Assembly (NCBI GenBank): GCA_022661535.1
Contig: JAKULF010000014.1
Span: forward strand, 806,001 to 870,000
From: Eutypa lata
Lineage: Eukaryota; Ascomycota; Sordariomycetes; Xylariales; Diatrypaceae
Direction of reading: 5' to 3'
Length of the DNA: 64,000 nt
A program made the translations under genes and the position numbers. The notes beneath the pieces were generated by a model. That model had not been told where the DNA came from, searched no databases, and saw only the letters and a list, made by a program, of their open reading frames with translations. The number at the start of each line of letters is the position of its first letter. Within the stretch, counting starts at the first letter, position 1. Below are positions 52,789 through 64,000 of the stretch, piece after piece.

Positions 52789-53841
52789 ATGTTAGGCCAA
52801 GATCAAATACGGCGGAAACCCCTCGATTCATCTCCTCAACCTTACTTATCACATTCGAGGACGAGAACGACCTCATCGACCATCTTCCCACCGCAAATGC
52901 AAGCTCCTACTCCAATGCATTTGCAACAACCAGCATTTTCCGCGGGTCACAACCGCCGCTCGCCTTCCGTAAACACATTCAGCACCACTTCCAGCAATCC
53001 ACCTCCCGCTGCCTTCCGAACCTCACCGACAACCGACATCCGACGTAGTTCCTCCTCCCGATCCGGTGGTGGTGGTGGTAACAGCTTTCAGCCCATGAGC
53101 TATGTTGCCCTACTTCGGAAACAAAAAGCCACGGTGTGGTGTGACCGGGCTCAATACGAAGATCCCCGATTAGCCGCTCAGCAGCGGGCTGCGAAACAGA
53201 GAGCCAACCAAGAAGTTTCCGCCCGTGCCGCGCAAGGGCGCACAGCAACCGGCATAAGCAGCGGTGCCGGCAAGGTAGCTGCCAAGATACGGCATCATGG
53301 CAAACCCGGTGTTGTGGGATACACACCAGAGAACAATTACATTGGTGTCGGCGGTGTTCCCTTGCGTCTGAGCGCAACCGAAGTCGAGGGCGAGGACAGC
53401 GATGACGACGATCTTTCCATGGGGCGCTTGCACCACCGCAGAACTGGTAGCAGTGGCCGCAGCAGCACCACAAGTGGTCGGAGGGCCGCAGCGTACCGCA
53501 CGTCTGGTGGAGTAGCTCCGGGCGGCAAGAAATGGAGCCCTGGCGCCACCCCCGAGCGAACAGGTAGCCTGGCGGAGAGCCAAGCCGAGTACCAGCCGGG
53601 AGATGATAGACTCGACCGTCCTCAGAGCGTGCAGAGCGGCAGCAGCGCGGAGAAGGCAGATGCTCTGCCCGAACTGGGCAAAATGAGCGCCGCGAAACTA
53701 GCTAGCAATAGCCTCCTCAACGCCGCCTTGACGAGGGAGAAGAGCGTGAAGAACCCGGAGGACCTCAAGAGACGAGGCAGTGTCGATGAGCGGACCATGA
53801 CCCTCTCCAGCGGCCGACTTTTCATCGCCAACCCTGACTAA
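52789..53841 (+). CDS. Conserved fungal low-complexity protein, 350 aa
   Basis: Single exon. The frame is open from 52744, but I start at the first ATG (52789; MLGQDQIRRKPLD). The N-terminus is Ser/Pro/Gln-rich, with a Gly/Ser run before residue 104. A conserved core follows: SYVALLRKQKATVWCDRAQY, then DPRLAAQQRAAKQRANQEVS and KPGVVGYTPENNYIGVGGVP. The rest is Ser/Arg-rich, with an acidic EDSDDDD patch and the end LTREKSVKNPEDLKRRGSVD..GRLFIANPD. From memory the SYVAL.RKQKATVWCDRAQ block recurs in a fungal family of unassigned function. Basic and acidic disordered segments suggest a regulatory or signalling role, but I cannot name one. Confidence 0.82.
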   Translation: MLGQDQIRRKPLDSSPQPYLSHSRTRTTSSTIFPPQMQAPTPMHLQQPAFSAGHNRRSPSVNTFSTTSSNPPPAAFRTSPTTDIRRSSSSRSGGGGGNSFQPMSYVALLRKQKATVWCDRAQYEDPRLAAQQRAAKQRANQEVSARAAQGRTATGISSGAGKVAAKIRHHGKPGVVGYTPENNYIGVGGVPLRLSATEVEGEDSDDDDLSMGRLHHRRTGSSGRSSTTSGRRAAAYRTSGGVAPGGKKWSPGATPERTGSLAESQAEYQPGDDRLDRPQSVQSGSSAEKADALPELGKMSAAKLASNSLLNAALTREKSVKNPEDLKRRGSVDERTMTLSSGRLFIANPD

Positions 53842-56086
53842 CAGGCCGGGGCTCATATTTTTCCTTCCCTCGCAACTACGGAACTTATCGCCAGGGTGCG
53901 ACGGTAATTTTATGGAGGAAATACAATTGCATTGCAACGGCGTTTTATCTTTGTATTTTATTTTTATCAATCGTCTTGTTTTCAGCGTCAACGGCGATTG
54001 TAGGACAACATTTTGCTACGTAGGACATCGACCAGCATTTTTTTTTATTTTTTTTATCATCGTTCATGGGAAACCCGTCTTTTTTTTATTTCCATTGGTT
54101 TTCTCACAGAATTAAGATACCTTCGCTCGCTGCTTTGGAAAAAACGCGACTCGTTTTGTTTCCTATGTACAGACATCTGCAGAATACTCTCTCGCTGCGC
54201 GAGACGGATGGATGGAAAGGGGGGAAGGGGAAGGCAAAAAGGTTTTCGAGGGAGGAGTTGGTCAAACTTACCTCTTCGACAGTTTCAATTTGTTTGTTTT
54301 TTGTCTTGGCTAGGGTTGGATGCATACCATACCATCTTGCGTGGATTCAGAGAGCACAAGACCGCGGGTGGACCACCCGATTGTACGGGAAAGGAAGGGG
54401 TAGTCGAGGCGAGGCGAGGAAATAGGGGTCGTATTTCCACAACTTCAGACCCAGGGAAAAGGGGTCAATGATACCAAATACCAGTCTACTCGTTTGCTTT
54501 GAATCGCATCACATGCCCACGGATGTATATCTTGGAAAGTAAAATGTGACATGGCCTGGGATGTAAGCATCGAACGAGTTAGTCACATAATGGAAAATGG
54601 AAATGCATTTCCGGTTCCGATCAGTCGAGTATTTTACTCTTGCATAACCGTGTGGAATAAGCAGCGGCGGCAGCAGAGCCCCGGTTTATTCGGATTAAGG
54701 GGCAGGGTCAGCCAAGTTGGAGGAGACCAATTTCGAAAAAAAGAAAGAGAAAAAAAAAAGAAAAAAACAGCCTCCCAGAAGCGCAACTGATATATGTGGA
54801 ATAGAATAGATGCAGCAGAGACACGGGATGCTTTACTCGTCATCTGTTTCCATCCCCGGCCACTTTTTTTCTCTCCCTCTTTCACCCGTGAAGGATGAGC
54901 GGGACCGCATCACATTCACCGGAAGTCATCGGCGGCAACAGTGGTGGTAGCGGGAAAAGACAACCTTAGATAGTATGTAGGGCTCACGTCGGTATGGTAG
55001 TGATGGGTGGCATTTACGCGTGAATTCACCACCCACCAAAGAGTAGCATCCCCCCCACCCCCCTCCCTCTTTCCCCCTTGAGCAGGAGCGGAAGGTAGGA
55101 GGGCGTGATGCTACGGATAGAGATATAGAACTCTAGGACAGGAGATAGTCGAAACTTTTAGGGGTATAGCGTAAAGGGATGTTGAGATCGTCGTTTCTCA
55201 TCTTGTGGTTTACTTATTATTGTTTAATATATTATAAATTATAAAAATACATATGTAAATGTTTTCTTCAAGTAATAAAAGTAAGCACTTAGTTACAACC
55301 ACTTAGTTATAACTAATCTGTTAAGTAACTTATTGTTCCTTTAAGTTATAGCTACTTATTATCCATTTACGTATTGTACATCCAACTTATTGTTAGCTTA
55401 AATCCTATTAACCTGGTTGCGTATTATAATAACTAAAAAGGTTCCCCCTTTAAGGAAATAGTATTAATAAATAAAAAAACAAAATTAAGACCGTTATGCC
55501 GCTAGCGATGGCTCCAAGGGTCTCCATATCCACAGTAGTGTTTGTGTAGATGATGTAAAAGATTGAATGTGAAAAGTTTCTAGGCAATGCCGTCGAGGTA
55601 TAGGATAGGTATTTTAGATGATATGCAGGGGGGTGGCAGTGCGTTGGGGTCGAGTTTGGTCATGGTTCTGAGCCACCCAGCGCCCCTTCCTGCCTAAGAG
55701 AATGCCTAGCAACCGTCACATATGATTCGTTCTTCTTGCATGAAATAAAACGCCCAATAGGTGAAAGTCCGAGGAGGGAAGCGAATGGCATATTAAACAG
55801 CCAATCCGAATAATCAAGCACCCGGCAGTTACCTATTCAAGTGAAAAGGGGTAATATAGTACTAAGGCTTTTCAGTTATTCGAATCGGGTAGTTAGGTCA
55901 ATGCAACATGCAAGTGTACATCGCTTGTTTATACAGGTATATATCAACTTGAACAAATTCGATGCGATTTCTCTAATTGTATATCACATGATAAGCCCGC
56001 TCTATGCCACACCTAACTCTCATTCATAGAATATGTATACAGGAGATGTCGCGTCGTAACATAAATCGTAGGTCATGATCCTTCTC
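53842..56086. other. Intergenic
   Basis: 3' flank with T-rich runs (54029-54057, 54079-54091), C/T-rich patches near 55050-55080 and an AT-rich part at 55210-55480 that is not RIP-like. No supported gene. Confidence 0.45.
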
Positions 56087-56325
56087 TTAGTTATGTGGAT
56101 TATCATATGGGCTATTTGAAGGCGGATTCGGTGGGACTTGAGTCCTGGACTGAGATGCGTTAGGGCTCTGGCTAAGAGGCCTAGCATTGAGGTCGATGTA
56201 GGGATCACCATTTGGTGGTGCATATCCGGAGTTCCCTATGACCTCACCGTAAGGCTGAACATGAGTTCTGTTCTTCCGATAATACCAATACAACATAACC
56301 GCTGCCCCAAGTATCCCTCCGTTCT
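56087..56325 (-). pseudogene. Truncated C-terminal tail of a single-pass membrane protein
   Basis: The minus strand reads GGILGAAVMLYWYYRKNRTH, then a polar Pro/Asn/Ser-rich tail (VPPNPPSNSPYDNPHN) to a stop at 56087. This is the usual end of fungal wall-sensor or WSC/Mid2-like proteins: a membrane helix, a basic stop-transfer and a disordered cytosolic tail. Just upstream (near 56325) the frame hits a stop and no extracellular domain or splice acceptor follows. The gene therefore seems cut there, next to the decayed ORF on the other strand. The family assignment is by architecture only. Confidence 0.5.
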
Positions 56326-56398
56326 ATCGCTGAGGGTCAAGTTGTCCGTGACGTGGTCAAGACCGCCCCTGTCTTGAAAGTTGGCTTGTCATTTTTAG

Positions 56399-58467
56399 AT
56401 GGCCCCAACTCTGCAAGAATTCATCGAGTGGGACAGACGGATATGATGATGCGCGAGCCAGAACAGATGTCCGCAGAATGAAGAGTCAACACTGCACAGC
56501 AGCTTTTTTCTGAGTTTGGCGTCAATCAGGATCTCTCCATCCAAACCAGCGACCGAACTATGGAAGCAGCAATGAGAGCGAGAACTCGGATTAGTGAGGA
56601 GAAACGGCCCCGTCTTTCGAATAGACTAAATACACAAGAGCTGGTCCACTAGACCAATAATACCGACAACATCGCTAAGGCCTGTATTACTATTGATAGC
56701 GAACAGGTTATCCTGGTACATAACCTTCACGAACATGCTGGAAAGTTTGATATCGAGAGTACCCTTGTGGAAGTAGATGGCCCGTCGCTGATGAAGTTGA
56801 TCGTCTGCTACAAATGCCTCACAGAGAGAGTTGGCCAGTCGCCAAACTTTGAGGAGACGGGTGATATACTAGAGACCATGATAGAAGATGCCCGACGACT
56901 CTGTAGTCGGAGTCCAATCCTCTTCCGAATGTCTACTCGGAACCGTATCATTAGATCTAAAAACACCCGTTATGGTACGAACCATGGTCGCCAGTTCACC
57001 ACTATCACAACCAGTCGCGGTATGTAAGAGATCATCGGTCATAGTGCAGCTTATTTCAACAGCCTCGATGTAGATACCAAAGCCCAGAAGTTCATTAGGC
57101 CTCGTTTCTTGCAAATGCTGGTCGTCCTGCTGTCCCTCCTGAACGGTGACGACTTGCGCGAGCTTCAAGAATTTCCGGAGCATGCCTATCGTTTCAAGGC
57201 CAACCGGGCCGATATAGAATTGCTCATAATCAATGCCATCCCAATGTCATCGATAAACCCCAAAGTCTTCGTTACCTCGTTGGTTCCAGCCTTCGAGGGG
57301 TACATCCCCAATGTCCGACCATATGATACCTCCAGCTTCCAACACTACTGGGACACGTTCATCCGGCAGATAGCTAAAAGGGGCTAAGTACGGCTAAGAA
57401 CCTTGGAAGGTACCGCTTGTCCTGGGTTATCGATTGGCCAGAACTAGGATTCAAGGACGCATCCGTCTTCAAGCATCTCCAGTATAGCGGGGAGCTTAGG
57501 ACCTTCAACCAGATCCCGAGATTTGAAACCCTCCTATACCCTGAGAAAGGTGGTACACAATTGATAGTCGTTCTTACGAACAACTAGAAGTATATCATCC
57601 GATCCGTTGATTACGGTAGCATCATCTTATTGAATCATGGCGGATAGTCGGTACAGGACGCGAGGCCTGGTGGGCACCTGTCTGACCTCAACATACAAGA
57701 GACCTGGTTGAACAAGGCAACGAGGGATGCTACTGCAGAAATGAACCAGATGATTCGACAAATAAATGCTGACCTTGCACCTACCGCAATCAGACGCTCG
57801 GAGTCACGGTTTGGCTTAGCAGGGCTTTCTATCAGAGCGGTTGCAGATGAACGCCAACATGATCAATGCAGCATTGACACGTTTAATCGCTGATAAGTTG
57901 ATAGTCATCCAGAGTCATGTCGATGAAGTTGAGACTATGAGAAAGCTCATAAGCGAGGATACTTGTCTAAGTGACGAACCCATCTCGAAGGTACTGATCT
58001 CCTCTGGAGATAGATCACAGCAGTCAGACGTATGGTACCCGTACAAATCACAAGCGGCAGACAATGGCCATATATCCATCCATGGGATTAGGGGTTCTAT
58101 CAGAGAAGTTCGCTAGTTCTCAGACAGAAAAATCATCGAAGTCACGATCGAAAGCGAAGAGCGAACTATTCAGGAAACTAAATTTTTCGTGTCTCCCCTT
58201 GAGGAGGTCGAGCCTGGCATGGAAGATGATCAAGTACGATCTGCTGGTGACACAGCTATATTGTGCGGGCAATATATGGTGATCGCTGGATCCGACCCGG
58301 ACGAGGTCTCAAATGAGGAATACCCAGATGGGCTTTTCTGTGATAGCTTCCTGAAGATTATGAGCATTGAAGAGCCCACTCAATCGGATCGTGGTGGGAA
58401 GCGACGGCAAGCCGCAGCGAAGAGAATGAGCCAACTGGTAGGTGGATCGGCTACGAAGTTGTTGTAG
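56399..58467 (+). pseudogene. Decayed long ORF of unknown family (about 690 codons)
   Basis: From the ATG at 56399 (MAPTLQEFIEWDRR) a single protein can be followed to 58467 only by changing frame several times and passing at least four stops (for example at 57025, 57385, 57585 and 58114). Clear pieces are FDIESTLVEVDGPSLMKLIV, ADIELLIINAIPMSSINPKV, QHYWDTFIRQIAKRG, MNQMIRQINADLAPTAIRR and TMRKLISEDTCLSDEPIS. They read as folded, non-repetitive protein. I see no reverse transcriptase, integrase, transposase, helicase or zinc-knuckle motif. The sequence is not RIP-mutated although it touches the RIP block at 58.5 kb. It might be an old integrated mycovirus structural gene, a transposon-borne accessory ORF or a lost cellular gene; none is shown. 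Confidence 0.6.
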
Positions 58468-58519
58468 AGGGTAAGACAACTACCCCCTTCACGCACACCC
58501 CCCCTCACGCTTACTTTAA

Positions 58520-61500
58520 CTTTAAACCTTTATAAAGAATTCCAAAAAATAACTTTTCATATAAGGTTTTCGGATTTATATTTTTTAATTAAACATAAAA
58601 AGAAAAATATTTTCGTATTATAAATAATATATTTATTTTATTTTATTTTATTAAAATATAAAATAAATTTTAATTTTAATAAAATATTATTATTTTAATT
58701 TAATATAACTTTACGAAATCTTAATATATTTTATTATAAATAAATGAAATATTTATATAAATAATATATAAAACGTTTTATAATTTTTTTAAATTTAATA
58801 TATTTTATAATATATTTATTATAATTAAAAACGTTAAAAAATATTAATATATATATAAAATATTTATATATAAAATGTATTATTTATTAAAATAAATATT
58901 TATTTATTTAATTTTACCGGTTTTTTTCGTATTTTTTAACGTTTTTTATTAATAATTTATTAAATAAAATATATATAAATATATAAAATTAAGTTTTATA
59001 TTTATTTAAAAATAAAATAATTAATTTAAAAATTATATAATTATATAATAAATATATATAAAGTTATATATATTTAAAAAATAAACATTTTTTATTAAAA
59101 ATTTAACTTTTATTAAAATCTTTATTTAAATAATAATAAAAATTATATTATAAAATATTTTTTATATATTTATATATTTAATATATTATAATATAATATT
59201 ATTATATTATTTTTAACGTAATATTATAATAATAAAACTTTTTTTATATTATATATAATTATTAATAAAATATAATAATAATTTATATTAAATTATTAAT
59301 AAATAATATACTTTAATAACGATTTATAATAATAATAAAAAATTAAATATCGAAAATATTTTAAAATATTATATATAACATTTAAAATATAAAGATTAAT
59401 ATATAATTTAAACTTATAATTAAATTAATATAAACTTTTTTAAATAATAATATATACTTTACTTTTCGAAAATTATTCGAAATTAATATTTATTCGTATA
59501 TTTTAATATAATAATAATTTTAATTTTATACATTAATAAATAAAAGATTTATATAAAAATAAATATATAAAAAGTTTTATAAATTTAATAAAACTTATTT
59601 AAAAAAATTTCTTTTATAATATTAACTTTAAAGTAAATATATATTATAAATAATTCGAAATTTATAATTATATAATAAATTTACGTAACTTTAAATTAAA
59701 ACGTAATTTAAAACTTAAAATAAATTTTTATTTAAATTTAAAATATTTACGAAACGTATATAATTTAAAAATACTTTTTAAAAATATTAAAAACGTATAA
59801 AAAAACTTTATATTTACTTTATTTTTATTAATAACGTTCGTTATAATAATAAACGAAAATTACGATATTTAATTTAATTAATAATTTATTAATAATAACG
59901 AAACGATATTAAAATTATAAATATTAAAATCGTTAATTTTAAACTTAAACGATTTATAAATCGAATTAATAACGATTTTAAATAAAAGTAAATTACTTGT
60001 AAAATATAATCGTATTAATACGTTTAAAACGAATATTTTTAATATTTAAAAATTAAATAATTTAAATTAAACTTTACGTTATAAAAAGCTTTAAATTAAA
60101 TCGAATTAATTAATTTAAAAATTAAAAAAAATTAAAGCTTATTATTATATCGTAATCGTTAAATAAAAAGCTTATATAAAAGTAATTATAAATATCGAAT
60201 AAATTAAATTTAATAAATTATTTTTTTTATAATAATTAAAGCTTTTAATAAATTTTTTAAAATTAAAATAATTTTTATTAAAAAAGTATAACTTAATACG
60301 TTAATATTATTAAAAATAATTAAATTTTAAATAAATATTTTTTTTACGATAATTAAATTATAATTTTAATTATATATATTTAAAATTAATTAAATTATAT
60401 AAAAACATTTTATTTCGAAATTAAATTATTACGAAAACGATATAACGATTTAAATATATTATTTTTTACGATATATATAAATATATAATATTTTATTTTT
60501 AAAATATTTATATATAATATTAACGATAATTAATTTTATTTAATATATAATTAATTTAATAATCTTTTATAAAACGTATTACGTAATACGATACGTTATA
60601 ATTTTTATAAAACGATATTTTATAATATTTTATTTCGTAAACTTTTAATTAATCGTAAATATTACGTTTAAAATAAATTATTTTAAATCGAAAACGATAA
60701 AATTTTAATTTACATTTTTAAAATAATTAAAATATATATTACGAAACTTAAAAAACTTAAAAAGTAATAATTCTTAATTAATAATTTATAACCGTTAAAA
60801 TATAATAAATTATATATTCGAAATTAATTAAAATATATATTATTATTATTATAAATATTTAAAATATAATTTAACGAAATATAAAGCATTAAATTATATA
60901 TAAAAAAATAATAATAAAATAATATAATTATCTTTTTATTTTCGAACGATTATATTAAAAATAAATCTTAATTATTAAAAAACCGTATTAAAAACGAATT
61001 ATAATTATTTAAAAAATCGATAATTAATTAAAATACGTTAATTTTAAAAGTTATTTATATAATATAATATTATTTTTAAAAATAAAAACTTTATTTAATT
61101 ATAAATATAAGTTTAATATTTTTTATATTTAATTTATTTATAATTTCATTATATATTTTTTTTATTAATTTTAAAAAATTAACGTAAAGTATTATAATAT
61201 TATTTAAACGATTTAATAAATAATTTAAAAGATATTTTAATATATAAAGTATATATTAAATATAACTTAATTTCTTTTTTAATTTTATTTAAAAATTTAA
61301 AATTTATAAACGAAAATTATAAAGTAATTAAAAGTTAATTATAAACGAATTTCGAATGAAAAAAAATATTATTAATATAAAACGAATTAAAATTATTAAG
61401 CTTATTATTAAGCTTAATATTTAAAACGAATGATAAATAATATCGAATTTATTATTTATTATATTTTAAAAACGATTTAATAAACGATTATATATTAATT

Positions 61501-64000
61501 AAATACAATATATTAAAATATATAATAATAATAAAAATATTTTAATTAATATAAATAATAAAACGAAGTATTTATATAATTAAAAAAGATTTTAAAAATA
61601 TATTTTAATTTATTTCGATAATATAAAAAAAAACGTTAATTATTTAAATTTATATAAAAAAACGAATATTATTACGAAAATTATTTATTATTTAATTTTT
61701 ATATAACTTCGTTTATTTTTAATATATTCGCGAAAAGTTTTTATTAAATATTATTCGCTTTATTAATTAATATAATATTAATTTATTATTTAAACGATTT
61801 TATTATCGTTATATTTTTTTAAAATTAAAATATTTTAATTTAAATTTATCGAATTTATAATTATTTAATAAACGTATTAAATTTAATTTAAAATTAAATT
61901 AAAAATAATAAAAATATATATATTAAAGTTTTAAAATTAAAATTAAAATAATAATAATAATAATTAAATTATTCGAAAAAAAATTAAAAAAAACTTAAAT
62001 ATTAACGATCGATATATTATAACGTATTAAAGTATTTCGTTACAAAGTAAAAAAATTAATAAGTTATTTAAGCTTTTATTTTATAATTATTTTATTAAAA
62101 TGCGTTTTTTTAATAAATTTATAACGTATTTTAATTACGTTTAAATTAAATAAATTTAAATATTTATTTATAAATATTATATAAAACGTTTATTAATAAT
62201 ATAATTTTTTATCGAAATTTAACGATATATATTTATTATAAAAGTAAAATAAATTTATTTTTTATTTATTTATAAATGCATTATTATCGAAATTAAAAAG
62301 CTTTTAATATTAAGCGAATTAAGTTTAATATAAATAAAAAAATATTTATCGATTTTATTAATATAAATTTATTATTAAGAATTAATTATAATTAAATTAA
62401 AATAATATATTAACGTATTTAAAACGATAATAATTTAATAAATATTTCGTATATAAAAAGATAAATAATAATTTAAAATAATTATTATATATATAAATAA
62501 TATAATTATTTAAATTAATTTAATAAATATAACGATACGAAATATATTAATATTATTTTCGTTACGAAATATTTTCGTATTATTAATAAATTATAATATT
62601 AATTTTTAAATTTAATAAATAACGTTAATAAATAATAACTTTATAAATATATTATTTAAAAAAAATTAACTTATAATTATTAATTTATATTTAAATTAAT
62701 AATGCTTTTTAATATATATTTAATTAAAGCTTTTATTTAAAAAATAAATAAACGTTTTCGAAATTTTAAATATATTTATTTTATATAAATAAAATTAATA
62801 AAAAACATATAACGCGAATATAAATCGACGATAAAAACTTTCGAAAAGTAATATTAAAAGCGAAAGATTTTTTTTAATTTATAATAATAACGACTTTTTA
62901 AAAATATATAATAAATTAAATATATAATAAAAATTCTTTAATTAAAATTTAAAAATAAATAATTATTAAATAATTATTAACTTTTAAATCGATTTATATT
63001 AAATTAAATTTAAATATAACGATTTTTAAAAATTAATATTTACGTCGTTTTATATAAAAAGCGATATATCTTTTTTTACGAATAAAAAAAAAGTTATTTA
63101 AAGCTTTTATTAATATTAAATTATTAAAATAAATTATAAAAAAAGATTATATAAAATAAAAATCTTTAAAATATATATATAATAAACGTAACGTTTATAA
63201 TAACGTAATATAACTTTTTACGCTTTAAAGAAATTATTTATTCGAAAAAAAATATATAAAATATATATAAATTTATAAAGTTAAAATTATTTTCGTTATA
63301 TATTTAATTATTATAAAATAATAATTATTTTCGTATATTATTATACGTAAATAAAATAAATAAAAATCGAAAAAAAATTATTATTTTAATTAACGTAATA
63401 AACGAATTAATATATTTAATAAAATATATAAAGTAATTATTAAATTAATTTAAAATTTTAATATATAATTCGAATTAACGTTTATTATTTACTTTAAAAA
63501 TAAAATTATTTATATAAAAACGAATTTTAATAATATTAAAAAATAAATTAATTAATTTAAAAGTTTTACGAAAAATGTATATAAGTTATAATTTTCGTAA
63601 AAAAATAACGTAATATATATATAATTTAAAAATAAATTAATAAAAACTTTAATTATTAAATATAATTAAAAAATATTTTAAAACTTTATTAATAAATTTA
63701 TTAAAATTTTATAAACGATTTATAAAAAAAATAAATTTATTAATAAATTTTATAAACGAAATTATAAATTAAAAACGTATAAAAATATAAATTATATAAT
63801 AAAAATAACTTTTATAAATAAAAATTAATTTCGTTAAAAATAAAATAAAAAAGAAAATTTTATATATAATTACGAATTATATATATATTATAAGCGTTAT
63901 ATAATTATATTACGAATAATTATTAATAATAATAAAAAATTATAAAAATATTAAAAAGTTAAAATAAAAAAAATAATTAAAAAAATTATATTTTTATAAT
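58520..64000. repeat. Second RIP-degraded AT-rich block, continuing past the right edge
   Basis: At least 5.5 kb of sequence that is about nine tenths A/T by eye. Remaining C is almost all in CpG or CpT (ACG, TCG, CTTT) and remaining G mostly in CpG or ApG. CpA and TpG are rare (for example 58595, 59087, 60405, 62277). It keeps more CpG than the first block, so it may have started from more GC-rich sequence. No ORF of note survives. Its length and open right end fit a nest of RIP-mutated transposons in constitutive heterochromatin, possibly pericentromeric or subtelomeric. No telomere repeat is visible. Confidence 0.8.

Noticed and set aside
1..64000. CRISPR array, bacterial operon or prophage
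   Set aside because: No regularly spaced repeats and no prokaryotic gene organisation. The intron-containing genes show a eukaryotic nuclear genome.

Overview
The window looks like nuclear DNA of a filamentous ascomycete (Pezizomycotina, most likely a sordariomycete). Coding genes are interrupted by short introns (about 47-135 bp) with GT..AG ends and branch points such as CTAAC or ACTAATAC. The proteins belong to families typical of mould genomes: 2EXR, RAI16/FHIP, Crb2-type BRCT, class 3 lipase and EstA-type esterase. Two very AT-rich blocks have the base composition left by repeat-induced point mutation (RIP). No bacterial operon structure is present. All spliced models below were assembled by hand from the sequence, and each complete model sums to a multiple of three.

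Layout. 0-5.5 kb: the 3' part of a large gene (possible 2OG-Fe(II) oxygenase family), a broken membrane dipeptidase (M19) gene on the minus strand, and a two-exon class 3 lipase. 5.5-9 kb: nothing coding. 9-14 kb: a divergent RRM-like protein and the FHIP/RAI16-like endosome adaptor gene, which begins with a 9-nt coding exon. 14-23 kb: an accessory-looking stretch with two paralogous tiny single-pass membrane protein genes, a 12-bp minisatellite, a small two-exon gene of unknown function, a diverged dispersed repeat and possible gene relics. 23-27 kb: a secreted esterase and a four-exon TPR-type protein. 27-37 kb: a small acidic Cys-containing protein, an intron-containing tRNA-Ala(AGC), a 2EXR protein, a His-rich basic protein and a zinc-finger-like nuclear protein. 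37-41 kb: gene-free. 41-44.5 kb: a Crb2/Rad9-type checkpoint mediator.

44.5-64 kb: a gene-poor, heterochromatin-like end. It holds a 2-kb RIP block with an internal long inverted repeat and inverted-repeat-like edges, one conserved fungal protein gene (52.8-53.8 kb), a truncated membrane-protein tail, and a decayed ORF of unknown family of about 690 codons. The ORF lies directly against a second RIP block that runs off the right edge.

The genes do not form an evident pathway. Housekeeping cell biology (dynein/endosome adaptor, DNA damage checkpoint, TPR protein, tRNA) is interspersed with lipolytic enzymes and fast-evolving small genes. The least explained parts are the small membrane-protein pair, the decayed ORF at 56.4-58.5 kb and the structured RIP block at 47.5-49.4 kb.
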